From an uncultured Microbacterium sp. (GTDB lineage: Bacteria > Actinomycetota > Actinomycetes > Actinomycetales > Microbacteriaceae), in NCBI RefSeq assembly GCF_947488465.1, contig NZ_CANKZA010000001.1:868001-932000 (forward strand): DNA of 64,000 nucleotides. The letters are read 5' to 3'. A model generated the notes under the pieces. The model did not search any database, had not been told where the DNA came from, and saw nothing but the letters and a program-made list of their open reading frames with translations. Position numbers and translations under genes: made by a program. Every line of letters begins with the position of its first letter. Position 1 is the first letter of the stretch. Below are positions 38,035 through 46,954 of this stretch, piece by piece.

Positions 38035-38727
38035 CTAATCGCGCACGGGCCGTGGACCCGTGATTGCCGAGCCGATCCGCAGGTGTGTCGCGCCTGCGGC
38101 GATCGCCTCGGCGAAATCTCCCGACATCCCGGCCGACATCCACGTCGCGTCCGGCACAACGCGGCGGACGGCGGCACCCGCATCCGCCAGCTGAGCGAAG
38201 GCGGCGGCCGGTTCGACGCCGAGCGGCGCGACGGCCATGACTCCCCGCACCCGTAGCGAACCGCAGGTGCCGGCGACATGCTCCGCCAATGCGACAACCT
38301 CCGCCGGTGCCACTCCCCCACGACCGGAATCGTCGGTGAGATTCACCTGGAGGAAGACATCCAGCGGTGCACCGTCCGGATCGACGGCGTGGAGGGCATC
38401 CGCGAGCCGGGCGCGGTCGACGGAGTGCACACAGTCGGATGCGGCACGGATTGCCCGGGCCTTCTTGGTCTGAATCTGCCCGACGAAATGCCACCGCAGT
38501 CCGTCGAGCGCGGCAAGCTCGGCGCGCTTCGTGGCGAGTTCCTGCTGACGGCTCTCGCCGACGTCGCGGACCCCCAGCCCGTGCAGCTGTGTGACCAGGG
38601 CAGCGGGGTGGAACTTCGTCACGACGATGCGAGTGAGCTCCGACGGGTCGCGGCCCGCCGATCTCGCGGCATCGGAGATGCGTGCATCGAGATCGGCGAG
38701 CCGCGTGTGCAGATCCACCGTCGTCAC
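38035..38727 (-). CDS. yggS: YggS family PLP-homeostasis protein
   Basis: A 230-residue alanine-racemase-fold protein that binds pyridoxal phosphate and buffers its supply, without known catalysis. The PLP lysine is Lys38 ([12 protein letters not shown]). Further motifs are [38 protein letters not shown] and the phosphate-binding [15 protein letters not shown] and [10 protein letters not shown]. It is 16 bp downstream of ftsZ and upstream of sepF, the usual actinobacterial order. Confidence 0.94.
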   Translation of the reverse strand: MTTVDLHTRLADLDARISDAARSAGRDPSELTRIVVTKFHPAALVTQLHGLGVRDVGESRQQELATKRAELAALDGLRWHFVGQIQTKKARAIRAASDCVHSVDRARLADALHAVDPDGAPLDVFLQVNLTDDSGRGGVAPAEVVALAEHVAGTCGSLRVRGVMAVAPLGVEPAAAFAQLADAGAAVRRVVPDATWMSAGMSGDFAEAIAAGATHLRIGSAITGPRPVRD

Positions 38728-38743
38728 TGAGCCTGTCGGCCTC

Positions 38744-39889
38744 TCACTTCAGGAAGTCGGGGATGTCCAGATCGTCATCACCGAAGACCGAGTCGTACGA
38801 CTCGGTGGTCGCCGTCACCGAGACCGGCTGCCGCTCCTCGGCGACCACGACCTCGCGTGCCGCCTCGTCGGCCGGTACCTGCGGCGGCACGGGCGGCGCC
38901 ACCGGACGCTGGGCCGTGATCGGCTCGATGCGCGTCTGCGGCTCACCCCCGTCGAATCCCGCGGCGATGACCGTGACGCGCACCTCGTCGCCGAGCGTGT
39001 CGTCGATGACGGTACCGAAGATGATGTTCGCCTCCGGGTGCGCCGCCTCTTTGACGAGCTGCGCCGCATCGTTGATCTCGAAGATGCCGAGGTTGGAGCC
39101 ACCCTGGATCGACAGCAGCACGCCGTGCGCGCCCTCGATCGATGCTTCCAGGAGGGGTGACTCGACCGCGAGCTCGGCGGCCTTGATCGCGCGGTCCGCA
39201 CCGCGCGCCGACCCGATGCCCATGAGGGCAGATCCGGCGCCCTGCATGACGGACTTGACGTCGGCGAAGTCGAGGTTGATGAGACCCGGCGTCGTGATGA
39301 GGTCCGTGATGCCCTGGACACCGGCGAGAAGCACCTGGTCGGCCGTGGCGAACGCCTCGATCATCGAGATGCCGCGGTCGCTGATCTCGAGCAGTCGGTC
39401 GTTCGGCACGACGATGAGGGTGTCGACTTCTTCCTTGAGCTTCGCGACGCCGGCTTCGGCCTGGCTCTGACGACGGCGACCCTCGAAGGAGAAGGGCTTC
39501 GTGACGACACCGATCGTGAGAGCACCGATCGACTTCGCGATCCGCGCGACGACGGGAGCACCGCCGGTGCCTGTTCCGCCACCTTCACCTGCGGTGACGA
39601 ACACCATGTCTGCGCCCGCAAGCGCTTCTTCGATCTCCTCCGCGTGGTCCTCTGCCGCGCGGCGACCCACCTCGGGGTCGGCGCCGGCACCGAGGCCGCG
39701 CGTGAGCTCACGACCGACATCGAGCTTGACGTCGGCGTCGCTCATCAGGAGCGCCTGGGCGTCGGTGTTCACCGCGATGAACTCCACACCCCGCAGCCCC
39801 AGGTCGATCATCCGATTGACGGCGTTCACGCCACCGCCACCTACACCCACGACCTTGATCACCGCGAGGTAGTTCTGGTTCTGGCTCAT
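38744..39889 (-). CDS. ftsZ: Cell division protein FtsZ
   Basis: The tubulin-like GTPase of the Z ring. The 381-residue protein has the GTP-binding signature GGGTGTGG (residues 103-110), the T7 loop [11 protein letters not shown] that completes the partner active site, a flexible linker rich in Pro/Ala/Glu, and the C-terminal peptide [10 protein letters not shown] that binds SepF. GAAGGAG is well placed before the ATG. The 163-bp gap upstream carries two palindromes (separate entry), so ftsZ is likely controlled by its own promoter beside read-through from ftsQ. Confidence 0.98.
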   Translation of the reverse strand: MSQNQNYLAVIKVVGVGGGGVNAVNRMIDLGLRGVEFIAVNTDAQALLMSDADVKLDVGRELTRGLGAGADPEVGRRAAEDHAEEIEEALAGADMVFVTAGEGGGTGTGGAPVVARIAKSIGALTIGVVTKPFSFEGRRRQSQAEAGVAKLKEEVDTLIVVPNDRLLEISDRGISMIEAFATADQVLLAGVQGITDLITTPGLINLDFADVKSVMQGAGSALMGIGSARGADRAIKAAELAVESPLLEASIEGAHGVLLSIQGGSNLGIFEINDAAQLVKEAAHPEANIIFGTVIDDTLGDEVRVTVIAAGFDGGEPQTRIEPITAQRPVAPPVPPQVPADEAAREVVVAEERQPVSVTATTESYDSVFGDDDLDIPDFLK

Positions 39890-39927
39890 GCCGGCTCCTT
39901 CGTGTCCCGAACCACTGTCTGTAAACC

Positions 39928-39972
39928 TTGAACCTCTAGTTGAGGTTTAAAGAATTGCCGAGTATGCAATTC
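39928..39972. promoter_or_regulatory. Two palindromes upstream of ftsZ
   Basis: Two inverted repeats lie next to each other 40-85 nt before the ftsZ start: AACCTC-TAGTT-GAGGTT (39931-39947, extendable by TT/AA with one mismatch) and GAATTGC-CGAGTAT-GCAATTC (39952-39972, perfect 7-bp arms). The area is AT-rich relative to the surroundings, as expected for a promoter. The arms are probably operator half-sites; the cognate regulators are unknown. Confidence 0.55.
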
Positions 39973-40052
39973 CTTGACTTGAAGGTATGCGGGGGGATGC
40001 GTGCGCGGGCCCAGGCAGTGGGCGTGTCGCGCAGAAAGATGCGTGAGATCGG

Positions 40053-41051
40053 TCAGCGCACCACGACGGCGTTCGGCGACGACACGTCATAGCTGGAGAC
40101 ACCCTCGGGCGGGCGGGCGGCCATGATCGACTCGAGCGCGACGGCCTTGTACTCCGAGTCGTCGGCGTTGCCCCAGACGACCGAGGTCCCGGGCCCGCCG
40201 AGATCGAGCGTCACGTCATTCGCGGTCGTCGCCGTCATACCGGTCACCTGCGTGCGGATGCTGTCGGGGAGCGCGCGGAACACGGTACCGACGGCCTCGA
40301 ACGCGGGCGATCCCACTCCCCCGGTGACGTCGATCACGGGGTGGCCCGCGGGGGGTTCCGCCGTCGTGGAAAGCGCGACCCCGGCCGCGTCGACCAGCGT
40401 GTAACCGGCGGCTGATTGCACCGATCCGATCGGCGTGCGCTCGACGATGCGCACGACGAGGTCGTGCGGCGGGCGCGCCTCGAGCGTGTAGGTCTCCACG
40501 AGCGGAAACTGGATGAGCGCGGCCTTCACCGCCGACGAATCCACGAGGGGCAACGGCACACCGATCTGGTCGGCCAGCGCCGCCTCGACGGCACCGGCAT
40601 CCAAACTCGACGTGCCGACGACCTGCACGCGCTCGACGGCGAACAACGGGCTGTAGGCGGCGCCGAGCGTGCCGAGGACGAGGAGCACGAGAGCGGCCGC
40701 GACGCCGATCCACAGCATCCGCCGCCGCCGTTGACGGGCCGTGAAGCGGCGGACCTCGGCGCGCAGCGCACGGCGGCGCGCCCGCGCGGCGGCCCAGACA
40801 TCACGGACACCGACCTCGGGGTCGATGTCCGGTGCGGACTCCGCCGCGGGAGCGAAGGGAATCGGGCGAACCGCGTCATCCGGCACGTCGTGCCACAGCG
40901 GCTCGATGGGCGCCGTCTCGTCCGGGTCGCCGGGACCTCCCTCGGGCACTGCGACCGGCGGTCCGATCCGCGTGAACGCGATCTCCTCGTCGGGGGACCA
41001 CGCCGGACGAGCAGGAGGCGTCGACGCCGGCAGCGGCGTGGGCCGTTGCAT
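40053..41051 (-). CDS. ftsQ: Cell division protein FtsQ
   Basis: FtsQ links periplasmic and cytoplasmic divisome parts. The 332-residue protein has a long Pro/acidic cytoplasmic N-terminus (about 100 residues), a single TM helix (about residues 113-132, MLWIGVAAALVLLVLGTLGA), a POTRA domain (FAVERVQVVGTSSLDAGAVE...) and the FtsQ/DivIB beta domain (VVRIVERTPIG, GYTLVDAAGVAL). It lies 3 bp after murC and upstream of ftsZ. Confidence 0.93.
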   Translation of the reverse strand: MQRPTPLPASTPPARPAWSPDEEIAFTRIGPPVAVPEGGPGDPDETAPIEPLWHDVPDDAVRPIPFAPAAESAPDIDPEVGVRDVWAAARARRRALRAEVRRFTARQRRRRMLWIGVAAALVLLVLGTLGAAYSPLFAVERVQVVGTSSLDAGAVEAALADQIGVPLPLVDSSAVKAALIQFPLVETYTLEARPPHDLVVRIVERTPIGSVQSAAGYTLVDAAGVALSTTAEPPAGHPVIDVTGGVGSPAFEAVGTVFRALPDSIRTQVTGMTATTANDVTLDLGGPGTSVVWGNADDSEYKAVALESIMAARPPEGVSSYDVSSPNAVVVR

Positions 41052-41054
41052 GGG

Positions 41055-42455
41055 CTAGTCCTGCGCTCCGGAAAGGGCCTGCAACACCTGCGGAATGATC
41101 AAGTAGACGTTGCCGCAGCCGAGGGTGATGATGTAGTCACCGTCGTGCGCAACCGATGCCGTGTACGCGGCGGCATCCGCCCAATCGGCGACGAAGTGGA
41201 CTTTCTCGGGATCGTCGAATGCGCCGCTCACCAGCGCCCCCGTGACGCCCGGCACCGGGTCTTCGCGCGCGCCGTAGACATCGAGCACCACGGTGTGGTC
41301 GGCGCGAGACTCGAGGACCTCCGCGAACTCGCGGTACATCTCCTGCGTGCGGGAATAGGTGTGCGGCTGGTGCAGGGCGATGAGGCGTCCCTCCCCGACG
41401 ACGCTGCGGGCGGCATCCAGCGCGGCGGCGACCTCGGTCGGGTGATGCGCGTAGTCGTCGTACACGCTGACGCCGCGGGCGACACCGTGGAGTTCGAAGC
41501 GACGAATCGTGCCCCCGAACGCCTCGACCGCGCGGAGCGCCGGCTCGAGCGCGAACCCGAGCGTGAGAAGCACCGCAACGGCGCCGCCCGCGTTGATCGC
41601 GTTGTGGGCGCCGGGCAGGGCCAGCGCGCCGTCGACCGTGACGCCGGCGTGAGTGAGCGTGAAGCGCACCGGACCGTCTGTCACGATGTCTCCGACCCGG
41701 ACGTCGGCTCCGGCATCCGTGCCGAACGTCATGATGGTCGGATGCGTGAGCGCCGCCGCGACGCGCTGAGCACCCTCGTCGTCGGAGGAGATCACGACGG
41801 CCTCACGCGCCTCGTTGCCGAAGCGCACGAAACCGTCGTAGAAGGCGTCGCGCGACTCCCAGTGGTCGAGGTGATCGGGGTCGACGTTGGTGATGAGGGC
41901 GACCGACGTGTCGTACAGCAGGAACGTTCCGTCGGATTCGTCCGCTTCGATCACGAACAGGTCGTCCGCGCCGGTGCCGCTGGACACACCGAGGTCCGAG
42001 ATGACGCCACCGCTGACGAACGTCGGATCGGCATCGAGTGCGCGCAGCGCCGTGACGAGCATGCCGGTCGAGGTGGTTTTGCCGTGAGCGCCGGCCACCG
42101 AGACCAGTCGCCGACCACCGATCAGCCAGTGCAACGCCTGCGAGCGATGGATGACGTGGAGTCCCCGCTCTTTCGCGAGGAGGAACTCCGGGTTCTGCGG
42201 CCAGATCGCTCCGGTGTGGATGACGGTGTCGACATCGTCCGGCAGGTTCGCGGCGTCGTGACCGACGTGCACGGTCGCGCCGCGTGCCGCGAGGGCGCGG
42301 AGGGCTGCGCTGTCGGCACGGTCTGATCCGGACACGCGGATGCCGCGGTCCAGGAACATCCCGGCGAGTCCCGACATGCCGGATCCTCCGATGCCGATGA
42401 AGTGCGCGGCCGCGATGTCGGCGGGGATCGGGAGGGTGAGGTCGGGTCGAATCAT
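41055..42455 (-). CDS. murC: UDP-N-acetylmuramate-L-alanine ligase
   Basis: MurC adds the first amino acid, L-Ala, to UDP-MurNAc. The 466-residue protein has the N-terminal Rossmann motif [20 protein letters not shown], the ATP loop [13 protein letters not shown], the central [10 protein letters not shown] and [10 protein letters not shown] motifs and the C-terminal [12 protein letters not shown]. In this genome murC is not adjacent to murG: a plus-strand gntR gene and a repeat doublet intervene. TAGACT at 42465-42470 lies 9 nt before the ATG and probably serves as its own -10 box. Confidence 0.97.
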   Translation of the reverse strand: MIRPDLTLPIPADIAAAHFIGIGGSGMSGLAGMFLDRGIRVSGSDRADSAALRALAARGATVHVGHDAANLPDDVDTVIHTGAIWPQNPEFLLAKERGLHVIHRSQALHWLIGGRRLVSVAGAHGKTTSTGMLVTALRALDADPTFVSGGVISDLGVSSGTGADDLFVIEADESDGTFLLYDTSVALITNVDPDHLDHWESRDAFYDGFVRFGNEAREAVVISSDDEGAQRVAAALTHPTIMTFGTDAGADVRVGDIVTDGPVRFTLTHAGVTVDGALALPGAHNAINAGGAVAVLLTLGFALEPALRAVEAFGGTIRRFELHGVARGVSVYDDYAHHPTEVAAALDAARSVVGEGRLIALHQPHTYSRTQEMYREFAEVLESRADHTVVLDVYGAREDPVPGVTGALVSGAFDDPEKVHFVADWADAAAYTASVAHDGDYIITLGCGNVYLIIPQVLQALSGAQD

Positions 42456-42510
42456 GGCTCGACAAGTCTAGATCGCCGCACCTCCGCCCCGGCCGAGGGC
42501 GCGCCCGAGG

Positions 42511-42539
42511 TGGACAGCACGATCCGGGCGCGGTACGAA
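42511..42539 (+). promoter_or_regulatory. gntR promoter, leaderless
   Basis: TGGACA (42511-42516) and TACGAA (42534-42539) are separated by 17 bp, and the -10 ends 6 nt before the gntR ATG. Transcription should start at or next to the start codon. It is one of the few leaderless-type promoters in the window with a recognisable -35 element. Confidence 0.55.
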
Positions 42540-42545
42540 CGACCT

Positions 42546-42914
42546 ATGGATCTCTCTGCCCTCGTCGCCCTGGATCCGGCATCCGCTGCCCCGCCGTTCG
42601 AGCAGGTACGCAGTCAGGTGATGGATGCTGTGTCCTGCGGTGTCCTCGTCGCCGGCTCGCGGATGCCGACCGTGCGGCGCCTCGCCGATGACCTCGGGAT
42701 CGCGCCGGGCACCGTGGCGCGCGCGTACCGCGAGCTGGAAGCGGCCGGCTTCATCGAAACGCGGGGCCGCAACGGCAGTTTCGTCTCGCCGCAGGGCGAC
42801 GCCACCCTGCAGCAGGCCCAGCGTGCCGCGACGGCCTTCGCCGAGCAGATCCGCCTGCTCCACGTGGATGCCGATCAGGCGCTCGCGCTCGTCGCCACCG
42901 CGCTGCGCACCTGA
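42546..42914 (+). CDS. GntR-family (YtrA-like) regulator
   Basis: A 122-residue regulator with one winged-helix domain: PPFEQVRSQVMDAVSCG, then RMPTVRRLADDLGIAPGTVA and RAYRELEAAGFIETRGRNGSF, followed by a short helical C-terminus (about 50 residues) typical of the YtrA subfamily. YtrA regulators usually control a neighbouring ABC transporter, but none is present here; the gene is an orphan inserted on the opposite strand within the dcw cluster. It might control itself or murC, which diverges from it across 90 bp. Codon use matches the genome, so it is not a very recent arrival. Confidence 0.87.
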   Translation: MDLSALVALDPASAAPPFEQVRSQVMDAVSCGVLVAGSRMPTVRRLADDLGIAPGTVARAYRELEAAGFIETRGRNGSFVSPQGDATLQQAQRAATAFAEQIRLLHVDADQALALVATALRT

Positions 42915-42920
42915 CCACCC

Positions 42921-42986
42921 GCGAGGGTTTTGGGGCCGCTTCTGGCCGCTTCGCGAGCCCGCCAGCGACCACACGCGACCCCGAAC
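42921..42986. repeat. Palindromic repeat family C, copy 1
   Basis: A 66-nt element starting GCGAGGGTTTTGGGGCCGCT. Arms GGGGCCGCTTCTGGCCGCT and AGCGACCACACGCGACCCC pair at 15 of 19 positions around a centre containing GCGAG. It begins 7 bp after the gntR stop in the convergent gap with murG. It aligns along its length with family B at 10.7 kb. Confidence 0.85.
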
Positions 42987-43017
42987 ACAAAGCCCGCGGT
43001 GAAGCTGACGGGCCCAC

Positions 43018-43083
43018 GCGAGGGTTTTGGGGCCGCTTCTGGTCGCTTCGCGAGCCCAGCGGCGACCACACGCGACCCCGAAC
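43018..43083. repeat. Palindromic repeat family C, copy 2
   Basis: Second 66-nt copy, 97 bp after the first, differing mainly at the loop edge and one arm base. The 31-nt spacer between the copies is unrelated sequence. The copy ends 24 bp before the murG stop, so the doublet may terminate both converging transcripts. Confidence 0.85.
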
Positions 43084-43106
43084 CGCCGGGGCCCGAGGAG
43101 GTGAGC

Positions 43107-44180
43107 TCAGCGCGGGAGGGCGGCGTCGATCATCGCGACGACGTTCTCGGTGCCCGCGCGCGTGCCGACGGATGCCGCGGCGGCGCGCATGGCCGCCAGA
43201 GCGCCGGCATCCTTCAGAAGCGGCACGATCTCCGAGGTCACCCGGGCCGGAACGAATTCCGCATCGGGGATGATTCTCGCCGCCCCCGCCCGCACGGCCG
43301 AGGCCGCGTTCAGCGCCTGCTCGCCATTGCCGACGGCGTAGGGCACGTACACGGCCGGGATCCCGAGCGCGCTCACCTCGGCGACGGTCGCCGACCCCGA
43401 CCGCGAGACGATCAGGTCGGCCAACGCGAAGGCGAGGTCCATCCGGTCGAGATACGGCACGATCCGGTAATCGGGATGCCCCGGATCTATCGCTTCGTTG
43501 CGTTCCCCCGTCGCATGCACCACTTGCCACCCGGCGTCGACGATGTCGCGCCAGGACTCGACCAGCGTGTCGTTGAGCCGACGCGCACCGAGCGACCCGC
43601 CGAAGACCAAGAGCACGGGGCGCGCGGGATCCAGCCCGAACGCTGCGGCGGCCTCGGCCCGGCGGGCCTCACGGTCGAGCTCGACGATCTCGCGCCGCAA
43701 CGGCATGCCGACCACTCGCCCTCCGCGGATCGGAGTGCCCTCGAACACGACGCCGACGCCGGATGCGGCGCGCGCACCGAGGACGTTGGCAAGACCCGGC
43801 TTCGCGTTCGCCTCGTGCACGACGTAGGGCACGCGCTCCCGGCGCGCGGCCACATAGGCAGGCGCAGATGCGTAGCCACCGAAGCCGACGACCACCTCGA
43901 CACCGTGCGCGCGGATGTGGGCACGCACCTGCGCGATCGCGCGCGAGAACCGCACCGGGAAACGTGCCGCGGCCCCGTTCGGGCGACGGGGAAAGGGCAC
44001 CTTGTCGACGACGAGAAGCTCGTAGCCTCGCTCCGGAACAAGCCGCGATTCGAGCCCCTCGCGCGTTCCCAGGACGAGGACGGATGCCTGGGCTTCTCGC
44101 GCGCGAAGCGCATCGGCCACAGCCAGCAGAGGATTGACATGACCGGCTGTTCCGCCGCCGGCCAACAGGTAAGTCGTCAC
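43107..44180 (-). CDS. murG: UDP-GlcNAc transferase MurG
   Basis: MurG adds GlcNAc to lipid I to make lipid II on the inner face of the membrane. The 357-residue GT-B protein has LLAGGGTAGHVNPLLAVADA, VGFGGYASAPAYVAA, VHEANAKPGLAN and the donor-binding IVSRSGSATVAEVSALGIPAV. The GTG at 44180 is favoured by TAGTCT at 44188-44193, 7 nt upstream; no Shine-Dalgarno sequence is visible. That box falls within the end of ftsW, so murG may have an internal leaderless promoter as well as read-through. Confidence 0.96.
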   Translation of the reverse strand: MTTYLLAGGGTAGHVNPLLAVADALRAREAQASVLVLGTREGLESRLVPERGYELLVVDKVPFPRRPNGAAARFPVRFSRAIAQVRAHIRAHGVEVVVGFGGYASAPAYVAARRERVPYVVHEANAKPGLANVLGARAASGVGVVFEGTPIRGGRVVGMPLRREIVELDREARRAEAAAAFGLDPARPVLLVFGGSLGARRLNDTLVESWRDIVDAGWQVVHATGERNEAIDPGHPDYRIVPYLDRMDLAFALADLIVSRSGSATVAEVSALGIPAVYVPYAVGNGEQALNAASAVRAGAARIIPDAEFVPARVTSEIVPLLKDAGALAAMRAAAASVGTRAGTENVVAMIDAALPR

Positions 44181-44190
44181 CGGATCGAGA

Positions 44191-45456
44191 CTACCGCGCG
44201 CGGACGGGCCGTCCCTGTGGGGCGGGCACGGTGCGCTCGGTGGGTGCCGGCAAGCTCCGAGCGAAGGACAGGAGCACACCGCAGGCGAGAAGCACCGACA
44301 GCAGCGCCGTGCCCCCCTGCGACATGAATGGCAGCGGGACACCGAGCACCGGGAAGATGCGCAGGACGACACCGATGTTGACGACGGCCTGGCCGACGAC
44401 CCAGACGGTGATGCCACCGGCGACGATGCGCACGAACGGGTCGTGGGTCTTGCGGATCACGTGGAAGGCGCCGACCGCGAACAGGGTGAAGAGCGCGAGG
44501 ACGACCAAGCATCCGATCAGCCCCAGTTCTTCACCCAGGATCGCGAAGATGTAGTCGTTGGACTGCGCGGGCAGCCAGCCGTACTTCTCGCGCGAATTGC
44601 CGAGGCCGAGGCCGAAGATGCCACCGTTGGCGAGTCCCCACACGCCGTGCACGGCCTGGTAGCAGTCGCCGACGGCGGCGTAGTAGCAATCCAGCGTGTC
44701 GACGTTGAAGTTGCTGAGGATACGGGCCATCCGGTTGGGGCTCGTCACCGCGAAGACGGCGACGACGGCGAGCACCACCAGCAACGGCAACACGAAGATG
44801 CGCAGCTTCACGCCCGAGAAGAAGAGGCATCCGAGCAGGATCGCCATGAGGATCATCGCGGTGCCGAGGTCGTGGCCACCGAGGACGGTCCCGATCACGA
44901 GTCCGCCGACGGGCACGACCGGGATGAAGACGTGGCGCCACAGACCCAGCAGGGTCTGCTTGCGGTACAGGACGTACCCGAGCCACAACGCGAGCGAGAG
45001 CTTGAGGAACTCCGACGGTTGCATCTGCATGCCGGCGATGTTGATCCAGTTGCGGTTTCCGGCGTCGTTGACTCCGAGGCCCGGGACGAACACCAGCAGT
45101 TGGAACATCGTCGTGACGATGAGCGCCGGCCAGGCGATCCTCTTCCAGAACGAGATCGGGAAGCGGCTCGCCACGAACATCAACGGAATACCGATGACCG
45201 CGAACACGCCCTGCTTCAGCACGACTTCGAACGGACTCTCGCCGTCGGCCACCGATCGCGCCATCGTCGCGGACAACACCATCACCAACCCGAAGCCGGT
45301 GAGAAGCAGCGCGGTCGAGGCGATCAGCAGGAATTCGCTGGGCACGGGGGTGAACACCCGGCCGAGCGAGACGCGAGCCGCGTAGCCCTGCGAATCGGAC
45401 CCGAGCTCAGGAGTCGGATTCGCCGGACGGGTCCGGTGCGATGTCGTGGTGGCCAC
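44191..45456 (-). CDS. ftsW: Septal peptidoglycan glycosyltransferase FtsW
   Basis: FtsW polymerises lipid II at the septum with its partner FtsI. The 421-residue SEDS protein has ten TM segments and the motifs NWINIAGMQMQPSEFLKLSL, GGHDLGTAMI (catalytic Asp region), GLGNSREKYGWLPAQSNDYI and GVPLPFMSQGGTALL. The GTG at 45456 has a strong GGAGG 8 nt upstream and lies 50 nt inside murD in another frame, so the genes overlap extensively and are coupled. The long extracellular loop around NVDTLDCYYAAVGDCYQAVH has two cysteines that could pair. Confidence 0.95.
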   Translation of the reverse strand: MATTTSHRTRPANPTPELGSDSQGYAARVSLGRVFTPVPSEFLLIASTALLLTGFGLVMVLSATMARSVADGESPFEVVLKQGVFAVIGIPLMFVASRFPISFWKRIAWPALIVTTMFQLLVFVPGLGVNDAGNRNWINIAGMQMQPSEFLKLSLALWLGYVLYRKQTLLGLWRHVFIPVVPVGGLVIGTVLGGHDLGTAMILMAILLGCLFFSGVKLRIFVLPLLVVLAVVAVFAVTSPNRMARILSNFNVDTLDCYYAAVGDCYQAVHGVWGLANGGIFGLGLGNSREKYGWLPAQSNDYIFAILGEELGLIGCLVVLALFTLFAVGAFHVIRKTHDPFVRIVAGGITVWVVGQAVVNIGVVLRIFPVLGVPLPFMSQGGTALLSVLLACGVLLSFARSLPAPTERTVPAPQGRPVRAR

Positions 45457-46954
45457 CGATCCCCCTCCCGATCCGCTGGCGGACCGCGTCGGCGAAGCGC
45501 CGCCCCCGGTCCGAATAGGACTCGAACTGATCGAAGGATGCCGCAGCCGGAGCGAGGAGGACCACATCTCCGTCACGCGCGACACCCGCCGCCAGGTCGA
45601 CGACCTCTGTCATGACGTCTTCAGTCTGTGCGTGGTCGACCTCGAAGACGGGGACCGCGGGCGCGTGTCGTGCGAACGCTTCGGCGATCTCGCTCCGCGA
45701 GGTACCGATGACGATCGCGGCCTTCACCCGCGAACCGCGACCGGCGACGAGCCCCGCGATGTCGACACCCTTCAGAAGCCCACCGACAACCCACACGGCT
45801 CCGGGATAGGCAGCCAGCGACGAGTCCGCCGCGTGCGGATTGGTGGCCTTCGAATCGTCGACCCACGTGATGCCGGCAGCGACGGCGACGACCTCGATCC
45901 GGTGCGGGTCGAGCCGGAAGTCCCGCAGCGCATCGCGGACGGCTTCCGGCGTGACGCCGAGCGCCCGCGCGAGGGCCGCCGCGGCGAGCGTGTTGGCGAC
46001 GATGTGCGGGGCCGCAAGCCCGCGCTCGGCGAGGTCGGCGATCGTGGTCAGCTCGAGCGCACTCGTGCGGCGCTCCTCCAAAAACGCGCGGTCCACGAGG
46101 ATGCCGTCGACCACACCGAGGTCGCTCGGACCCGGAACGCCGAGATCGAAGCCGATGGCGCGGCATCCATCGATGACCTCCGCATTTTCGACCATCTCGC
46201 GCGTGGCGACGTCGGACTTGTTGTAAAGGCAGGCGACGCGGGTGTGCTGATAGACGAATGCTTTGGCATCGCGATACGCAGCGGCCGAACCATGCCATTC
46301 GAGGTGGTCGTCGGCGAGGTTGAGGCAGACGCTCGCGGCCGGCGACAGAGGGTCAGGTCCGTTCTGGAGAGAGAGGTACCAGAGCTGGTGACTGGAGAGC
46401 TCGACCACCAGGACGTCGAAGCCGGCGGGATCGCGGACCGCATCGAGCACGGGGATGCCGATGTTGCCGCACGGCGCCGCTCTCAGCCCGCCGGTGGCGA
46501 GCATGGTGGCCGTCAGCCGCGTCGTGGTCGTCTTGCCGTTGGTTCCCGTGATGAGCACCCAGTCGGCGGGGCGCCCGTCGGGCCGGGTGACCTTGTCGCG
46601 CACCCGCCACGCGAGCTCGATATCGCCCCACAGGGCGATTCCGCTCGCGAGGACCCAGGAGATTACCGGGTGGTGCGGCGGGAATCCGGGAGACGCGATG
46701 ACGACCTCGGGCGCGACGTCCGTCAGCGCGTCGGGAACGCTGTCCAGCGGCCCGGTCCACAGGCGCGCTCCGATCACCGGCAACAGGCGCGCGTATTCTT
46801 CGTCCGCCCGCTCGGTGAAGACGTGCACCTCCGCGCCGAGCTCGGCGAGCGTGTCCGCGACGGCGAAGCCGGTGACCGACAACCCGAGGACGGCGACGCG
46901 GAGCCCGCCCCAGTCGGCGTGCCAGCTCGTCAGCGAATCGAGGCGCGCGGTCAT
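45407..46954 (-). CDS. murD: UDP-MurNAc-L-Ala-D-Glu ligase
   Basis: MurD adds D-Glu to UDP-MurNAc-L-Ala. The 515-residue protein has the N-terminal Rossmann-like domain (VAVLGLSVTGFAVADTLAEL), ATP loop ITGTNGKTTTTRLTA, ELSSHQLWY, LNLADDHLEWHGS and the C-terminal WVDDSKATNPHAADSSLA with VGGLLKGVDI. Its start overlaps the mraY stop by 4 nt (ATGA) and its end overlaps ftsW by 50 nt. The C-terminal about 20 residues after the family core look like a tail retained because of that overlap. Confidence 0.96.
   Translation of the reverse strand: MTARLDSLTSWHADWGGLRVAVLGLSVTGFAVADTLAELGAEVHVFTERADEEYARLLPVIGARLWTGPLDSVPDALTDVAPEVVIASPGFPPHHPVISWVLASGIALWGDIELAWRVRDKVTRPDGRPADWVLITGTNGKTTTTRLTATMLATGGLRAAPCGNIGIPVLDAVRDPAGFDVLVVELSSHQLWYLSLQNGPDPLSPAASVCLNLADDHLEWHGSAAAYRDAKAFVYQHTRVACLYNKSDVATREMVENAEVIDGCRAIGFDLGVPGPSDLGVVDGILVDRAFLEERRTSALELTTIADLAERGLAAPHIVANTLAAAALARALGVTPEAVRDALRDFRLDPHRIEVVAVAAGITWVDDSKATNPHAADSSLAAYPGAVWVVGGLLKGVDIAGLVAGRGSRVKAAIVIGTSRSEIAEAFARHAPAVPVFEVDHAQTEDVMTEVVDLAAGVARDGDVVLLAPAAASFDQFESYSDRGRRFADAVRQRIGRGIGGHHDIAPDPSGESDS

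Noticed and set aside
39931..39947. SoxR box upstream of ftsZ
   Set aside because: CCTC and GAGG are present, but the spacing is 5 bp instead of that in CCTCAAGTTAACTTGAGG, and no soxR gene is nearby.
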